Numbered from the stretch's first letter, positions 1 to 13,612 are shown. The stretch: 64,000 nucleotides of DNA from Tetradesmus obliquus (GCA_030272155.1 CP126195.1:6059001-6123000); one strand, 5' to 3'. The notes: a model not told the origin generated them from the letters alone. Made by a program: numbers and translations.

Positions 1-2961
1 CTTGTACTGCATTACACATTGTCCTTACACCTGCCGCAGTTTGTTGTGCAAGGTGAATTTCGACATGCAGGTAGCACCCCAGTGGATGGGCTGCTAGAGA
101 CGCTGGCCTGGACTTTTGTGGCTTTTCATACCTGGCAAGTGACAGCGTGCTGGTTATGTTCCAAATTGCAGGGCGCCGTGCAGAGTTGCTGCCCAAGGGT
201 CTGCTGACGCTGACATGCCCCGTGCTGCTAGCAGTGAGAAGAACAGCAAGTGCCTCTGGTGTGAATGTGTTTTTTGGCTTTTGTGATGCAATGCATGCAG
301 CAGCAGGATTGCTGAAGTGCATGCCTCATGCAGCGCAAGGTGTGCATGATGATGAAGTGATACAATGTGCGCGCATGGGAGCGGCCCACTTGGCAGAACA
401 GTTTGCACAGCTGCTGTGCTGTGGTGTGCAGCTGCACTACGAGCATCTGTACACAGTGATGCAAGTGCATATAGCTGCTGCTAGCTCTGCACGAGCATAC
501 ACACGAAATTTGGTGCATGGCACGGCAGGGTTGGGCGTCACTTGACAGCGTTGCCCAACGCTTTGGGGTGGCTCTACAGCTGTCCTGCAGGATGCTTTCT
601 GCGTTCAGCTTTAGAGGCAGCTGGCGATGAACGCATCAAGGGCTGGCTTGCAGTAGTCTGCTGATTTCAGGCCACTTGCTTGTTTGCTGATGACGTGTGT
701 TGAGCCTGGAGACTCTTGCCAGTAGTGGGTGTGTGCTATCTATGGAGTTTCGGTAGTCAAGTGCCTGGCTGCTACTGGCGTATCGGTAGTCAAGTGCCTG
801 GCTACGATTGGCTGCTTCGACAGGTGGTGATGGCTGCCGTGCTTTTTGTAAAGGGAGAGTTTTCATTGTAGAGGGTTTCTTGTGTTACTGTGTGCTCCCT
901 GGTGAGCTGCAGCCGCCAGCGGCATGCAGCGTAGCATATGGCTGCTCTGGCTCTGGCCTTGGTGAGGTGCAGGTGGGCTGCTTTGATACACGCTCAGCTG
1001 CCGCAGCTGTCACAGCGGCTGTGACAAATGGTATGGCTGCTGTGCTCTGGCTCTGGTCGGCGACCCGTGGCCCGCGGGTCGCGGTGACCCGCCGGCGGGA
1101 GCAGCAGCGCAGTAGTTCACTTACACTGCTGAGGTTATTGACTGTTACACATGTATACTTGGGTGCTTGTCCCAGATGATCAGCAGGCTGCCTGCGCCTG
1201 GTTAGCTGCTGTCTGGCCGGGTGGGGTGCAGCTCTCGGCACCGGCTGTGCAGGGGCGCCGGCGGTGCATGCGCAGCCAGCACAAGCTGCGCAAGATGCTG
1301 TACATTGTGCAGCTGACGTGGCATCGTGCCATGTGGGCGACCCACGTCTTTAGGGTTGCTGGTGGCGGGTTGCTTTTTGTCATGCCTGCAGCAAGGGGGG
1401 GCACTAAAGAAATTCCAGGACATCATCACAAGAAACCCAAACGGGGTCCCCCCCCCCCCGCACTCACCTCAAAAACTTGCGCCTGCAGGCGCCTGACTTG
1501 CTGATATGTTTATTGGTAATAGCAATAATGTATCTAGACGACTGCAGCAGCTGTGTTAAACGTGTGGTTGCAGCAACCTGTCCGCCAGTTTACCCGACCA
1601 AAAAAGTTGCTGCTGCTGGGATTTGACATGCACCACACCAGTGGTCAGTGGATTGTAAGCTGCTCCACATGTAAATAAGTGTTCACTAGCCTTGAAGAGG
1701 TGTGCAATGGTTATATTATGATCTAAGCTTTCAGACAAGCTTATGTGTGTCCCAATCAGGCACCTGGCAAAAAAGTTAGGAAATCCAAGACAACAAGTTG
1801 ACCAGGCCCCTGCCCCCCCCCCTCCTGCCCCCCCCCCCCCCCCCCCCTCCCACTGGGGTTTTTGGCAAACCACGCCGGATGGCCTTAAATTTAAAAACTT
1901 TGCAGTAGGTAATTGTTATGTTATATTACATATCCCAACGTTTTTAGGCGGAAAGGAAAGATGATGCTGTCAGTGGATGGAGTGCCCCCCCTTGCCTGCA
2001 CTGCAGTGCAGGCACTTTTCCGAAAAGTATAGTATAGCATAGAATGCCAGCTGGCACTGCCAGTGCACAGTGTGCCAACAACAGCCTGGCACGCCCGTGG
2101 TGGGCAAGGCATGCTCCGCCTCAGCGCTGTGCAGATATGCATTTACCTTGGTAATCGGATATGATTAAAGATCATGCTGATGATCAAGACGTCTGTGTGT
2201 GTATTGCAGTGCAGTACACATGTGTACACAACTCTACATCTCCTGCCGCCTCCCAGTTCTCAGACTGCCCGCCACCGTCCCTCTGGGATGAATCACGATG
2301 AAACATAGCAGATGTGTTTTTATTTCATAATGATTGCTGCCTGTAGAGGCAGGGATGCCGTCAGTCGGGCCAGGCTTCAAGTTGAAGCAGTACAGTACAC
2401 TTTGCCAGCCAAGTCGGGGGGAACCCTGCGCCTGCACTGCCGCATGATACAAAACCAGAACAGCAGAACCAACGAAATCCAGAGATTTATCTTGCTGCAC
2501 AGCTGCTGGTGGCTGTCGCCATTCAATGACTTGATTTTGGGTCGAAGATTTGGGCTTGAACCGCAGGCGTCAGTCAAACACAGCTCGACGTATTCAGCTT
2601 CACCGTTGCAGCGACACATTGGCTGAGTACAAGGTGAATCAACGCAACTTAGGTCAAACTAGCACAGCAACGTGGCAGAACCAATTGCAGATGAAGGCCG
2701 CTTGAACACGGCAGGCAAGTTGCAGTCTCGGAATCAAAAACATTCCGAATCGATATGATGAGCAGGCATGTAGCCTTAACCTCCGCTACCTGAGCCAAGT
2801 TCCGCAATGAGATGAGGGCCCGCGCTGTGCTTCTCTCCCCGCTGTGAGGCAGCATTGGGCCCATGCATGGCTGAGCTTAATTCTCCTGCTGTGCTGCGCT
2901 GTAGGAACCTCCTGACGCAACCCGGTGGTTACGCACAAGACCAAATATATATGCTCGAAAC
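1..2961. other. No gene recognised (left edge to first gene)
   Basis: I find no exon chain with credible splice sites and no recognisable protein in this stretch. It is TGCA- and CTG-rich like the other intergenic DNA here. It contains C-rich homopolymer tracts, one near 1449-1460 and a longer one at 1807-1850. It may hold the upstream region of the ankyrin-RING gene that starts at 2962. Confidence 0.5.
1807..1850. repeat. Poly-C tract
   Basis: This is a nearly pure cytosine run broken by a few T and G bases. Its other strand is G-rich and could form G-quadruplexes. It appears to be non-coding. Confidence 0.85.
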
Positions 2962-5882
2962 ATGGGCCTGACTAGCAGTAGTCTTTCAACAAAGAAAGCA
3001 GAGTTAATGAAGCTTTCTTGTCAAGGTGCGTGCCGACTAATTTCCTGGCAGTTGAAGCCCAGCACTGCTGTAACCACTGTGCTGGTGGGACAGGGTTGGT
3101 CCGGAACTCTCAGCAGCCTGTCTTGCGACGTGCCTGCTGACTAACGTACTAGCACCAGCAAGTTATACTTACGAGCACCGCGCAGGCAGCGCACCAGCCC
3201 TGATTTATGCCCCTGCTTGGTGTGCTGCTGCACCTGTGCAGGTGATGCTGCTGGAGTGAGTGCGCTGGCAGATGCATACCCAGAGCTGCTGCAGTTCTGC
3301 AGCTCTGGCCGCACCAGTTGCTGGCACCTTGCTGCTCGGGCTGGCGCAGCGGACGTGCTGGCTGTGCTGGTCAGCAGAGCAGAAGACCTCAAGTACAGGC
3401 ACTGCCTGGAGCAGCGCCTCAGCAGGCAGCAGCTGCCAAAGCAACAGCAGCAGCAGCAGAAGGAAAGCCTGATCCAGAAGATGGTGAACGCACGCAACTG
3501 CTGCTTTGTGACGCCGTTGATGATGGCAGCGGAGAGCGGCTGCGCTGACAGCGTGCGCCTGCTGCTGCAGCAGGTGCGGGCGGTTGAGGGGGCTCCCCTC
3601 CATGCGTGCATGTGGCATGCATTCCAGAGCACTGTCCAAGCACGACTGTACATCGAACATCATGGGGCAGCAACGTTGCTGCAACTGCTGCACTTTGCAA
3701 GTTGTCGCTGGTGCGTTGCTGATGTCTGCTGCGTTGCACCACCGCTTGCCTGCAGGGCGCCAACCCTTGGGCTGTCGACGACGTCGGCTGCAGCGCACTG
3801 CACTACGCCGCAGGTGAGGCCGTGCTTGCAAGGCCGTGCTTGGAAAGTGCTGACTTTCACGTGGTCACACAAGTCTAGCAACGTCTGACAGCAAAGAAGC
3901 AGCAACAGGACAACCAGCCCCAGATACGTGCTTCTAGCAACTGCGGTCATCTGCTGCCCACATGGCAGCGCGCCCAGCTGCAGCTGTGGGTGTGGGCAGC
4001 CCAACTGCCTTACCAGGCTGCTCACCACATGGCCCACACACCACACAGCATCACAGCAGCGAGTTCATCGTGCCTGCATGTGTCAGTGCCGACAAGGCTG
4101 CAATGCAGCTGCAGGCATTTGTTGCACACCAGCGCAACACAGACATCCATGCCTGGCTTGTCTGCTCGCTCCTGCAGGTGCCGACAAGCCCGCCATTATC
4201 AGCCTGCTGCTGGGTGCTGCCGGCGACACCGGCCCAGTGAGGGGGCCCAACGCGCCACACACCAGGTGAACACACCTGCCAGCTTATGATGGAAGGGACT
4301 TGATCAAACATGCTGCCACAATATGGAGGGGCCCCGAAGGTCGCAGTAGTCACGTACTACTCTGTTTTGTTTGTCATCTGCATAAGCGCCGCGTGCTGTT
4401 AGCGGCTTCAGGCCATGCGCTGCAACGACAGGCAGCTCAAACATACATCCCGCGGCTGCTGCTTGCATTGCTCACATGCCCGTGACAGGACAGGAGGGTA
4501 CCGCATGTCATGTTGCTCAGCTCTGGCGCATGGCCAGACGCCACACAATCTAGATCTTGGTATTCCAGCATGCCCACTGCACCGCTTGTGAACTGAACGT
4601 GCCCTGCAGGTATGCCAACGTACGCAACCAGGCAGGCCTCACTGCAGTGCACTACGCTGTGCGCGCCGCCGCAGCCCAAGCCCTTGAGGTGCTGCTGCGT
4701 GGTGGCGCCAACCCGGGTCTAGTGTCCTTCATCGACTGCATGTGGGAGGGCCTGCCACGCGGCTCCAGCCCGCTGCACCTGGCTGCAAGGAAGAATGACA
4801 ATGCGCTGGCACTGCAGCTGCTCAGGGCCCATGTGAGTGCCGGAGGGCTGCAAGCAACATGCTTAAGGGTTGAGTTTCAATACGTGCGCCGCTGTCAAAT
4901 GCAGATCTGCTGGTGTTGGTTCAAGCGCTCGCTCTTTATGAAACACACAGGGCTGGCATCATGCTTCCTACAAAGTCCTGTTACGCTGTTTGTGCGTCTT
5001 TGTTCGTGAATCTAACTCTGTTTGTTGGCACTTGGTGCTGAAGCTGCAATGCTGCTTTGCACGCCAGCCAGCCTATCTGTGGATAAACTGATCTTCAGGG
5101 CATGCCTCCTGACATTCCGTTGGAACTGCTCTGCGTATCGCTTGCAGGCCGACCTGTGGCAGCACCGCGGCCAAATCGATCCCCGCACGGTTGAGGACCG
5201 CACCCACCTGCTGCCGTACCAGCTGGCGCTGCGCCACAACAACACGCAGCTCGCAGAGTGCCTGGACCCCACCACACCGCTGTCAACGCTGTTTGGAGGC
5301 GCTGCCCCTCAAGAGCTGCCTGCATCGGTTCTGCTGGGGCCTGCAAGCCTGGCGCAGCTGGCTAGGGGGGCCCTCAGCAGGAAGCTTGAGGCAGAGTTGA
5401 AGTCAATGCAAGATCAGGCACAGCTGGCAACGTCACCTCTGTTACAGGAGGGAATTGAGCAGTGTGTGGCGGTTGCTAGTGTGGCAAGTGCTGCGCAGGC
5501 TGCAGCATGCTGCGCATCTGCTGTGCTGTGCTGCAACAGTGACAGGGTGGCAAGCTCTGCAGTCATGGCAGCACCCTGCAAGGACACAGACACTGAGGAA
5601 GAGACATATGGTGAGGATGGTGAGCCCTGTGATGTTACGACGAGAGCTGCCTGCAAGGCCGAAGATGATGAGACAGCTGCAGGTGATGATGATCAGGATG
5701 AAGAGAATGATGATGATGGTGAGCCCTGCAGGGTGTGCTTGGACGCTGCTCCCGCGGTGTGCCTGCAGCCCTGCAGCCACCGCATCTGCGCAGACTGCTG
5801 CGCCACCATGCTGGCAGCGCAGAGCAGGTGTGTGCTGGTGTGCCCGTTCTGCAGGGGCGGCGTGGCGGCGCTGGGGCCGTAA
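2962..5882 (+). CDS. Ankyrin-repeat RING-finger E3 ubiquitin ligase, XB3/XBAT-like (copy 1)
   Basis: Exons: 2962-3025, 3242-3573, 3756-3813, 4178-4265, 4610-4832, 5148-5882; 1500 nt, 499 residues, all phases consistent. The start MGLTSSS fits an N-myristoylation signal (Gly2, Ser6), as is usual for plant XB3 proteins, so membrane attachment is plausible. Ankyrin repeats fill about residues 22-300, with motifs such as CWHLAARAG, TPLMMAAESG, SALHYAA, TAVHYAV and SPLHLAA. An acidic linker follows. The C-terminus is a C3HC4 RING (about 449-491): CRVC, PCSHRIC, ADCC and CPFC supply all eight zinc ligands. RING proteins of this family bind E2 enzymes and ubiquitinate partners held by the ankyrin domain; the substrate here is unknown. 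Exon 1 was chosen because its phase and 21-codon length match the paralogue at 10517. Exons 3 and 4 are only 58 and 88 nt. Confidence 0.87.
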
Positions 5883-6137
5883 GTGCGTGGAGAGCATTCC
5901 CGCGTTGATGCAGTGCATGCACAAGCAATCTACTTTTTTGGCTGTGCACGCATGGGGTGTATGAACAGGTTCGCATGATGCAAGCAGACATCAGCTGAAG
6001 AACAGGCGTGCTCGCGTGAGCGTTGCTGTATTTACTTAATGGCTGGATGCGCCCACTTTTTGTTTCGCGCTGGTGACACACCAGTGTGCATTGAACGCTC
6101 GAAAGGCTCTTCTGACCTTTCAAAGCCCATTGTACTC

Positions 6138-6215
6138 GTTGCTTGGAGCTAGGCTTGCATGCTAGGTTTGCTTGCTAGGTTTGAATGCTAGGTTTGCATG
6201 CGAGGTTTGCATGCC
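6138..6215. repeat. Short tandem repeat, about 14-bp unit
   Basis: A unit close to GCTAGGTTTGCATGC recurs about five times with small changes. It lies in non-coding DNA about 250 bp past the end of the first ankyrin-RING gene. Confidence 0.8.
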
Positions 6216-8650
6216 GTGCACAATGAACGCGCAGCTTCCAGCTGCACAGGAGCACGTAGCTATAAACGTGGGTGCTGGGCGCAATCAATGTATGATAGCT
6301 CAAGCTCAAACAGGGAGTGCTGTGCACCATCAAGCAGCCCCACTGCATGTGCGCGTGCATGTGCGGTGGAGCCCTTGAAGGCCCGCATGGCGCTTGCCGT
6401 ACATTGCCGTACATTTTGGCTTTTTGTGGTCATAGCTGGGCGCGCATGTATATAAGTGGCACATTATGATAGCAGCATGCACACTTCTGCAAGAAAGGCA
6501 CATGCGGATGGAGACTTGCAGGCTGGCTTGACTGCCCCCAGCATGCACCTGTGGCTTTTGGCGGCTGATAAAGGCTTTCAGGGCCTGAAATGAGATACTG
6601 CTAGCACACTGTGTCTTTTCGGTGCTCACAATCAACGCAGTGAGCGATGCTCTTTACTTTTTAGCGTTGCTCTGTGAAATGGCCGCAGTGTGTTGCCATT
6701 GCCTCTTTGTATGTTGCTGGGAGGGAATGTCTAAGGGTGCCTGTCTAGTGCGGTGCTTGTGCTGCTGTAGTGAGTTGACGTACAAACATGGTGCTGTTCT
6801 GCCTGGCACATCTTCTCTTCCGAGAGCGCATGTCTCGGGATGGCGGTGAAGTTGTCTGCTGCACTAGGCAGCTGGCAACCCAGGCATTGGTTCAAATGCC
6901 ATTCCTTGTTTCAGGAGCGCATGACTTGGACACTTCTGATGCCGCTGCTTCAAGCAAAGTTGCCTGGTGCAAAGTTTGCTTGGCCACGCGGCTGATTGCG
7001 CACATGCTGGTGCTTGCGCCGTGTCCGTTGCAGGGAGCGCTTGCCTAGGGAATGTCTGCTGCATTTCCAGGCCGTTGTTCTGATGTGAGGGCCTGTTCAG
7101 ATTGTGGTGCTTACAGCTGGCTCTAGGCACCATCTGGCAATCCGGTCTGGGCCACTTGCTGGCACAGAAGCTGACTGCGTGTGAGCCTTGATGCATTACT
7201 GATGCGCCCGGTGCAACAGCCGCAGAGCATGCAACCATGGCAGATCACCGGGCTGCTTGTGAGGTTTTGGGAGATGCTGCTCTGCCCACTGATGAGTGCT
7301 TCTGCTTGCAAATGTGTCTGCTTACTGCTCTGCAGAGCAGCTGTGCAGCAGAGACTTGTGCCGCCTGCCTACGGCGTTGTGCTGGTTGCATGCTTGTAGT
7401 GCCGGAGCGGCCGTGCTGCAACTATTGTCGCTGGGAGCACAGTCTCCCGCTTGTATGTACTTGTTTTTGTGTATGGCTAGGCGAGGAACTGTGATGATGG
7501 TCACTGATTGGTGACCTGATGCTCAACATGATGCAGAGCATGATGCCACCTTGCTGGGTGGTGTGAGCACCCAAACAGGTGGCTCCCCTGATTGCCTGCA
7601 CCTGGATATTCGCTGGAGGAGTGGTTGCTTGTGCGCAGGCAGAGCCTGCAGAGCCTGCTGCTGCATCTTTTGTACGTTGAACCAGCAAGATCAGGGCTCC
7701 TTTTGCCTGCATCTGGAGCAGCTGTACTACAGTAGGAGTGGTTGGTTGTATGCAAGCAGAAGAGCCTGCTGCTGCACCTTGTTTGTACCTTAGACCAGCG
7801 TGGGATGCGTTGCTTCTGCTTGCAGTAGCTTGGCGCACAAGATGTGTGGCGCTTTGCATGCACAGCATTTGCAGCACGCAGCAATAGGAAGAGGCCTCGT
7901 GCTCTTCCTCTACCTTGGTGTACCTTGGTGCCTTTTGCCTTTTCATCACCAGAGGTAGTTTGCTGACAGTTGCAAGCTTGTGCCTGCCCAGCTTTGACTG
8001 TACTGTACCGCTTACTGTCATAGAGCCTGCTAGTACTGCACTGCATTGCTGCTGACAATGCAAGGTTGTGCCAGGAGGAGTTCTCGCTAGGCTGGTTGCT
8101 GACTAGTTGAATGGCAATTTGGGTGTTTCAAGTCTTGAACTCTGCTTACATCTCCACATCCTACGTCATTTACGCATCGGTTGCTTGAGGTTGCAGATGT
8201 TGCACATTTTCTGCAGACAGCTTCATGTTTTGTATGGGGTTCCAGCACGGTGACTCATCTCCTGCAACCTTTTTTCAGGTGTTTTTTTGGGGGTGTAGCA
8301 CATTGTGCACATGCAGGGTCAAGAGTCTCTGCAGGCTGAGAAGTTTCTATGCCAGCAGTCACAGCAAGGGCATGTGATACATGTGCATTGCGCTACTATT
8401 GCACTGCGTAACATTACAGTGGCTGTGTTGCACGTGAGTTACGCTACTATGCATTGTATCACCACTGCATTGCAGCGGCTGTGATGCATGTGCATTGTGC
8501 TACTAATACATTGCATTGCATTGCTAGCAAGTGGATAGCTCGAGTGCGTTCCGCAAGCAGCATGGTGTGCATGCTGATCAGGTGACGTGGTGTGCATTTC
8601 CAAGAAGCGCTGCAGCTGAAAGAATCGAAGTGCACAGCCTGCTGTCTGCT

Positions 8651-8820
8651 GGAGGCGAAGCACATTACTGCACACCACATCCTTATGTGCAGAGTACGTG
8701 GGGTGCCTGTTGCTGAGTATGGCAGTGCTGGAGGCGGGTCTGCTAGAGGCGTCGCACGAAACTGCACACCATATCCTCATGTGCATAGTACGTGGGGTGC
8801 CTGTTCCTGAGTATGGCAGT
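8651..8820. repeat. Direct duplication, about 94-bp spacing
   Basis: Two copies share stretches such as ACTGCACACCA, the block GTACGTGGGGTGCCTGTT and GAGTATGGCAGTG, spaced 94 bp apart. No coding role is seen. Confidence 0.75.
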
Positions 8821-10516
8821 GCACAAGCATAGTTGGAGCTGGTGGTTAAGCAGCCAGGGTGGGTGGTTATACTATCACAACATCAAACGTTGTCAACCTG
8901 TGGGAGTTGCGATGTGGGGTGGTTGTGCTGTCATCTTCTAGAACAGCTGGCCATGCATAGAGCATGTGCTGCCGTCTACTGCTTTTAGGCCCTTCACCTG
9001 CCTTCTGCTCGCAGAAATAGGAGTGTGGATCTGTAGTAGTAGTCCGGCATGAGGTGTTGTGTTCTCCCTTGGCGGTGTGGGTGTGCGAACAGCTGGTTGT
9101 TTTGGCAGCACACACATCAGCTGCTGCGCTGGGTTTCAATCATGTGGGCTGCGCAGTGTGATGCAGCCATGGATTGCAGTGCAGCACAGCCATGCCATGT
9201 TTGGCAATCCTGGACAAGCGCAGCATTGGGCTTGTTCAAGCATTGGGCTGGGAAGTTTGCTTGGCTCAGGACTAAAGTGTCAGCAGCCAGCGACGTTTGG
9301 TGGACAAGCGTCAGCAGCCAGCGACGTTTGGACGGCAGTACTGCCGTCTGCGATAGTGGTGTGTGGTGTTCAGCGCAAGCGGTGCCTGTCCTTGTTGCAG
9401 CTGGCCTTGCTGTTGGAAGGCTGTGTGCAGCTGGGAGTGTGGGGCTGGCTTGGAGGTGCCTTACACGGCTCGCAATTTGATTGAGGATTGCGGCGCATGT
9501 ACGTGCGTCTGTGCTCTGGCAGCAGTGCATTGTGCAGCCATGGCCTGCGCTGGCCGTGCCAGCAAGGCCGTCTGTGCAACACAGGCTGCTGTGCAGCTTC
9601 ACTGGACTGCTGCTGCAGCACGTCTGCAGCCGCGGGTGAAACAGCATCCAGGGATGCTGCCAGGATAGCTGCTTTGCATGTATCTGCACAGAGTGGTTGA
9701 TGATCCAGGGATCCAGTACTGGATCCAGTGGAATTGTGAAAACACAATGGTGGTCTGCAGACCGAGCGGTCCACGTGATGACAGCATGCTATCAGTGGCC
9801 ACATCTACCATGTGAACAATCATGCCCAGCAGGCTGTGTTGCTGAAATCCAAGAATTCATGTTTGAATTCTTGTGAGAGCATACACACTGGTTGCATACA
9901 TCGCATGTCACATGCCATGTAAATGGTGACTGCACCTCTCACATATTGATCATTCAAGCAGTCTTCTGAGTTATCAGCACAGCGATGTGAACAGCCGGGA
10001 AAGGTAGCGTATCAGTGACTTGAGCTGTTGCCAGGATCCCAGCGCTTGCAGCCTGTCAGGTACAGAGCACCCAGCTTCTGCAGTATCATTCCTGGAGGGC
10101 CCTTATGCAAAAATCGGCTTGTGCAGTGGTGAACCGGGCGTCTGCATCATTGAACCCCTTCACGCCTCCCTCCCGTCCCCCAAACCCCTGGCCTCCAGTG
10201 AACACGAGGAGCCAGCTAAGCAGCATGCTGACAAGGCCAGCAAACTGCCGACATAACACAGCGCATACTGATTGCTGGGTGTGGTAGCTATCGTTGTGCG
10301 CTTTAAATTACGTTAATCTCGTCATGTTGAGCACGTGGGGCAAGCACGAGCATCTTCGTAGTAGCCCCTACTTGAAAGGGCGCTACCCCTTCTCCTTTCG
10401 CTGGCGCATTGGACATTTGCTTGCTGCCACTGAGTCGTAAAATGCCGCGCGTGTAGGTTTAGTTGCTGCTGTGCAAACGTCATCAGCCGGACGTTTGTGG
10501 CGATCACGTCCTGCCA

Positions 10517-11012
10517 ATGGGCTCTGCCGCCAGCAGTTTGTCTGACAGGGGCACTCAGTTGCTGAAATGCGCTAGTAAAGGTGAGCTGCAGGCCGTGAAT
10601 CGGCCGCACTCCTAGAGGCGGCCTGTGCAGGTTGTGTACTGCTGTTTCTGGCTTGGGGGCCCCTGGTTCACTGCCCGTCTCTCTTTCCGGATAAAGTCAA
10701 GCGCTGGGTGCATCGATGCAGCAACGTTGATTTGTATCTGTCTAGCTTGCGTCGTCGTGCCCAGTTTGCCCAAGATCTGTCAGCTGTGTTGCTGTGCAGG
10801 TGATGCAGCTGCGGTGGATGCCCTCACAGGCGCCTACCCACAGCTGCTGTGCTACAGCAACTTCCTGCAAACCAGCTGCTGGCACTTGGCTGCTAGGGCT
10901 GGCTCATCGGACGTGCTGGCTGTGCTAGTCAGCAGAGCCGAAGACATAAAGTTCAGACACTGCCTAGCCAATGCTCGCCGCCGCAGCAGAAGCAACACCA
11001 GCAATGACAGGG

Positions 11013-11051
<39 letters not shown>

Positions 11052-11555
11052 GAGAAAGCTTGGTGCAGCAGCTGGTCAATGCACGCACCAGCAAAGACAT
11101 CACGCCGCTGATGATGGCAGCGGAGAGCGGCTGCGCTGACAGCGTGCGCCTGCTGCTGCAGCAGGTGTGTTGCTATCCTCACCACAAACCACCACCAGCA
11201 GCAGCAGCAGCAGCAGTTTGGAGAAACAGCTGTGCCTTTTGTGCCTGTGTTACCCATCCGTAGCAGCAGGAAGCAGTTTCTGGTGTGCGTCTTTTGCTGC
11301 CAGCAACATACCTGCCTGGCACTTGCAGCTCTGTCATGGTCGTGGTGATTGCGCAGTCCCTGGCACAAAATTTGCAATGCTGTGCAGCAGCTGTGGATGC
11401 AAGCAATGGTGGCCGGCACCTCCTCTCCAGCCAAATAGAACTGCAGCTGACTTGACTGTTGCCTATCGTTGTGTGCTGTGTGCTGTGCCTGCAGGGCGCT
11501 GACCCTTGGGCGGCAGATAAGCTAGGCAGCACAGCGCTGCATTACGGAGCAGGTG

Positions 11556-11597
<42 letters not shown>

Positions 11598-13612
11598 CAC
11601 AGCAAACAGTGTGCCTAGCCGACTACATAGCTGGCTGGTGCATGCGCACTGCTTGACCAGCTGCTGAGCACTGCTTTGCAGCGCAGTTGCAGCATCCATG
11701 CTGCAAGATAAGAATGCCACTGTGCAGTAGCTGCAGCATGCGGAGCAACATGGCTGTTTCACATGCATACCTGGTAGCAGTAATCTACTCCAGGTCAGAG
11801 ACACGCTGCACAGCGCTGCAGCCTACCCACCAGCATAACTGTGCATCTGTGTATATATATGTTTGCCCATGCCCATGCCATGCACATTTTCATGTCTGCT
11901 GTTGCGCTGCCAGGGTCTGGCAAGCCTGCTGTGCTGCTGCTGCTGCTGGAGGCAGCCGGGGAAGTGGGCCCAGTGCACAGCCCCAACGCTGCGCACACCA
12001 GGTAACACTGCTACCAGTCCGTCTGCAAACCCGCCTGCTTGTTCTGCTGCCATGCTCAGCGTACGTGTGCTGGCAGCCAGCCCTTCTTGAGCTGTCAATG
12101 CATACATTACATTGCATTGCAGCACATTACAATACATTACATGCTCCACTCAAACGAGGAATGCATCGTCACACTCGGCAAGGCTATAGATCACCTACCT
12201 CACTTCCAAATTTAGCGCCACATTCAGCACAGCAATCATTCGCATGTGTCCTGCGCTGCTCCTGGTAATGCTCCTGCACGCTCCTGACAGCTGCACAGCA
12301 AGCACACAGCAAGCGCCCCGACATCACCTGCTGCTCCGTTCACCTGTGGTAATGCACGCTGCTGCTCGTGCCGCGCAACAGATACCCGGATGTCCGCAAC
12401 ACAGTCGGCCACACTGCAGTGCACTATGCGGTGCAGGGTGGGGCACAACAGGCGCTTGCGGTACTGCTGAGTGCTGGAGCCAACCCCCTGATGGCCTCAT
12501 TGTGTGACTGTATGGTGTGCGATAACCTGCCTAAGGGATCCAGCCCGCTGCATGTGGCTGCAAGGAGGAATGAGCCTGCGCTGGCCATGCAGCTGCTCAA
12601 GGCATACGTGAGTGCCGCAGGCGTGCATGCAGGCTATGTCTAGCAACGTAGTTTGCCGATGTGCATGTGGGTGCAAGGAGGAATGAGCCTGCGCTGGCCA
12701 TGCAGCTGCTCAAGGCGTATGTAGTGCCACAGGCTAGGCAACAGCCTGTGTCTAGCGCTTTTGTGGATGGGCCATGCAGCTGCTCAAGGCGTATGGGTGT
12801 AACCTCACCTCACACCGTGCTGTGCTGCCTGCTGCTGCCGTGGTTTCCGTGCCATGCTTGGGCCTTTCGCTTTGCAGGCGGAGCACTGGCAGCACAGAGG
12901 TATGCCAGACCCTCGGCAGTTTGGGGACCGCAACCACCAGCTGCCATTCCAGCTGGCGCTGCGCCACAACAACACACAGCTCGCAGAGAGCCTGCAGCCT
13001 TCTACGCCGCTGGCCTCACTTTTTGGAGCAGCAGGCAGCGCTGTTGACTTGTCTGCAGTGCAGCTCGGTCCCAGCAGCTTGGTGCTGTTGGCTGGGGCTG
13101 TGCTGCGTGCCAAGCTGCAGGGAGAGCTGAGAGCTGTGCAGTTACAGGCTGCGGCTGGGGTGCTGCAAGGCCAACCTTGCTTGCAGGATCACTGTGACGT
13201 TAGTGACGCAGCAGGTGACAACAATGACGCCAGCCTGCCGGAATCCACGCAGCACTTGCAGGAACAGCTTGCAGGAGGAGCAGCAGCAACAGAGGATGCT
13301 GCGCATTGTGATTGTTTATCAGCAGCTGCTGATGGTGCTGCTGCCGCGGCTGCCTTCTGCAGCAGCAGCAGCACCATCGGATGCGTTGCACCAGTAATTT
13401 TTGGAGCGGTTGGCTGTGCTGACGATGAGCCCAGCAGCAGCAGCGACGGAGATTTGTGTGGTGTGTGCATGGACGCTGCTCCTGCAGTGAGCCTGGGACC
13501 CTGCAGCCACCGCCTGTGTGTGGGCTGCTGCACTTCCATGCTTGGTGCAGACAACAGGAGTGTGCTGGTGTGCCCTTTTTGCAGGGCGTCTGTTGGCGCG
13601 CTTGCACCATAG
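10517..13612 (+). CDS. Ankyrin-repeat RING-finger E3 ubiquitin ligase, XB3/XBAT-like (copy 2)
   Basis: Exons: 10517-10580, 10800-11164, 11495-11552, 11914-12001, 12382-12607, 12878-13612; 1536 nt, 511 residues, all phases consistent. Every intron position and phase matches copy 1, and exons 1, 3, 4 and 6 have identical lengths (64, 58, 88 and 735 nt), so the pair arose by tandem gene duplication. It begins MGSAASS (myristoylation-type), continues with ankyrin repeats (CWHLAARAG, TPLMMAAESG, TAVHYAV, SPLHVAA) and ends in a C3HC4 RING: CGVC, PCSHRLC, VGCC and CPFC. A poly-Gln run near residues 65-80 distinguishes it from copy 1. The linker before the RING has diverged strongly, while the ankyrin and RING parts are conserved, so both copies are probably functional. 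The intron after exon 5 carries partial copies of that exon's 3' end. Confidence 0.87.
12661..12806 (+). repeat. Two decayed copies of the exon-5 3' end inside the following intron
   Basis: The last ~60 nt of the exon ending at 12607 recur at about 12661-12722 (including AGGAATGAGCCTGCGCTGGC) and again, shorter, at about 12770-12798. The genuine donor GTGAGT has become GTAGTG in the first copy and GGGTGT in the second, so neither keeps a good donor. They appear to be tandem duplications across the exon-intron boundary. Confidence 0.85.

Larger units (their letters stand above)
5883..10516. other. Intergenic region between the two ankyrin-RING paralogues; no gene recognised
   Basis: These 4.6 kb are TGCA/TGC-rich with no convincing exons. 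They hold small local duplications: a roughly 14-bp unit near 6138-6215, a 113-bp-spaced pair in 7616-7800, a 94-bp-spaced pair in 8651-8820, and a 22-bp direct repeat in 9278-9332. There is also a perfect 18-bp palindrome, GGATCCAGTACTGGATCC, near 9708-9725, and an AT-rich hairpin around AAGAATTCA near 9848-9872. The region may contain untranslated exons or promoter sequence of copy 2. Confidence 0.5.
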
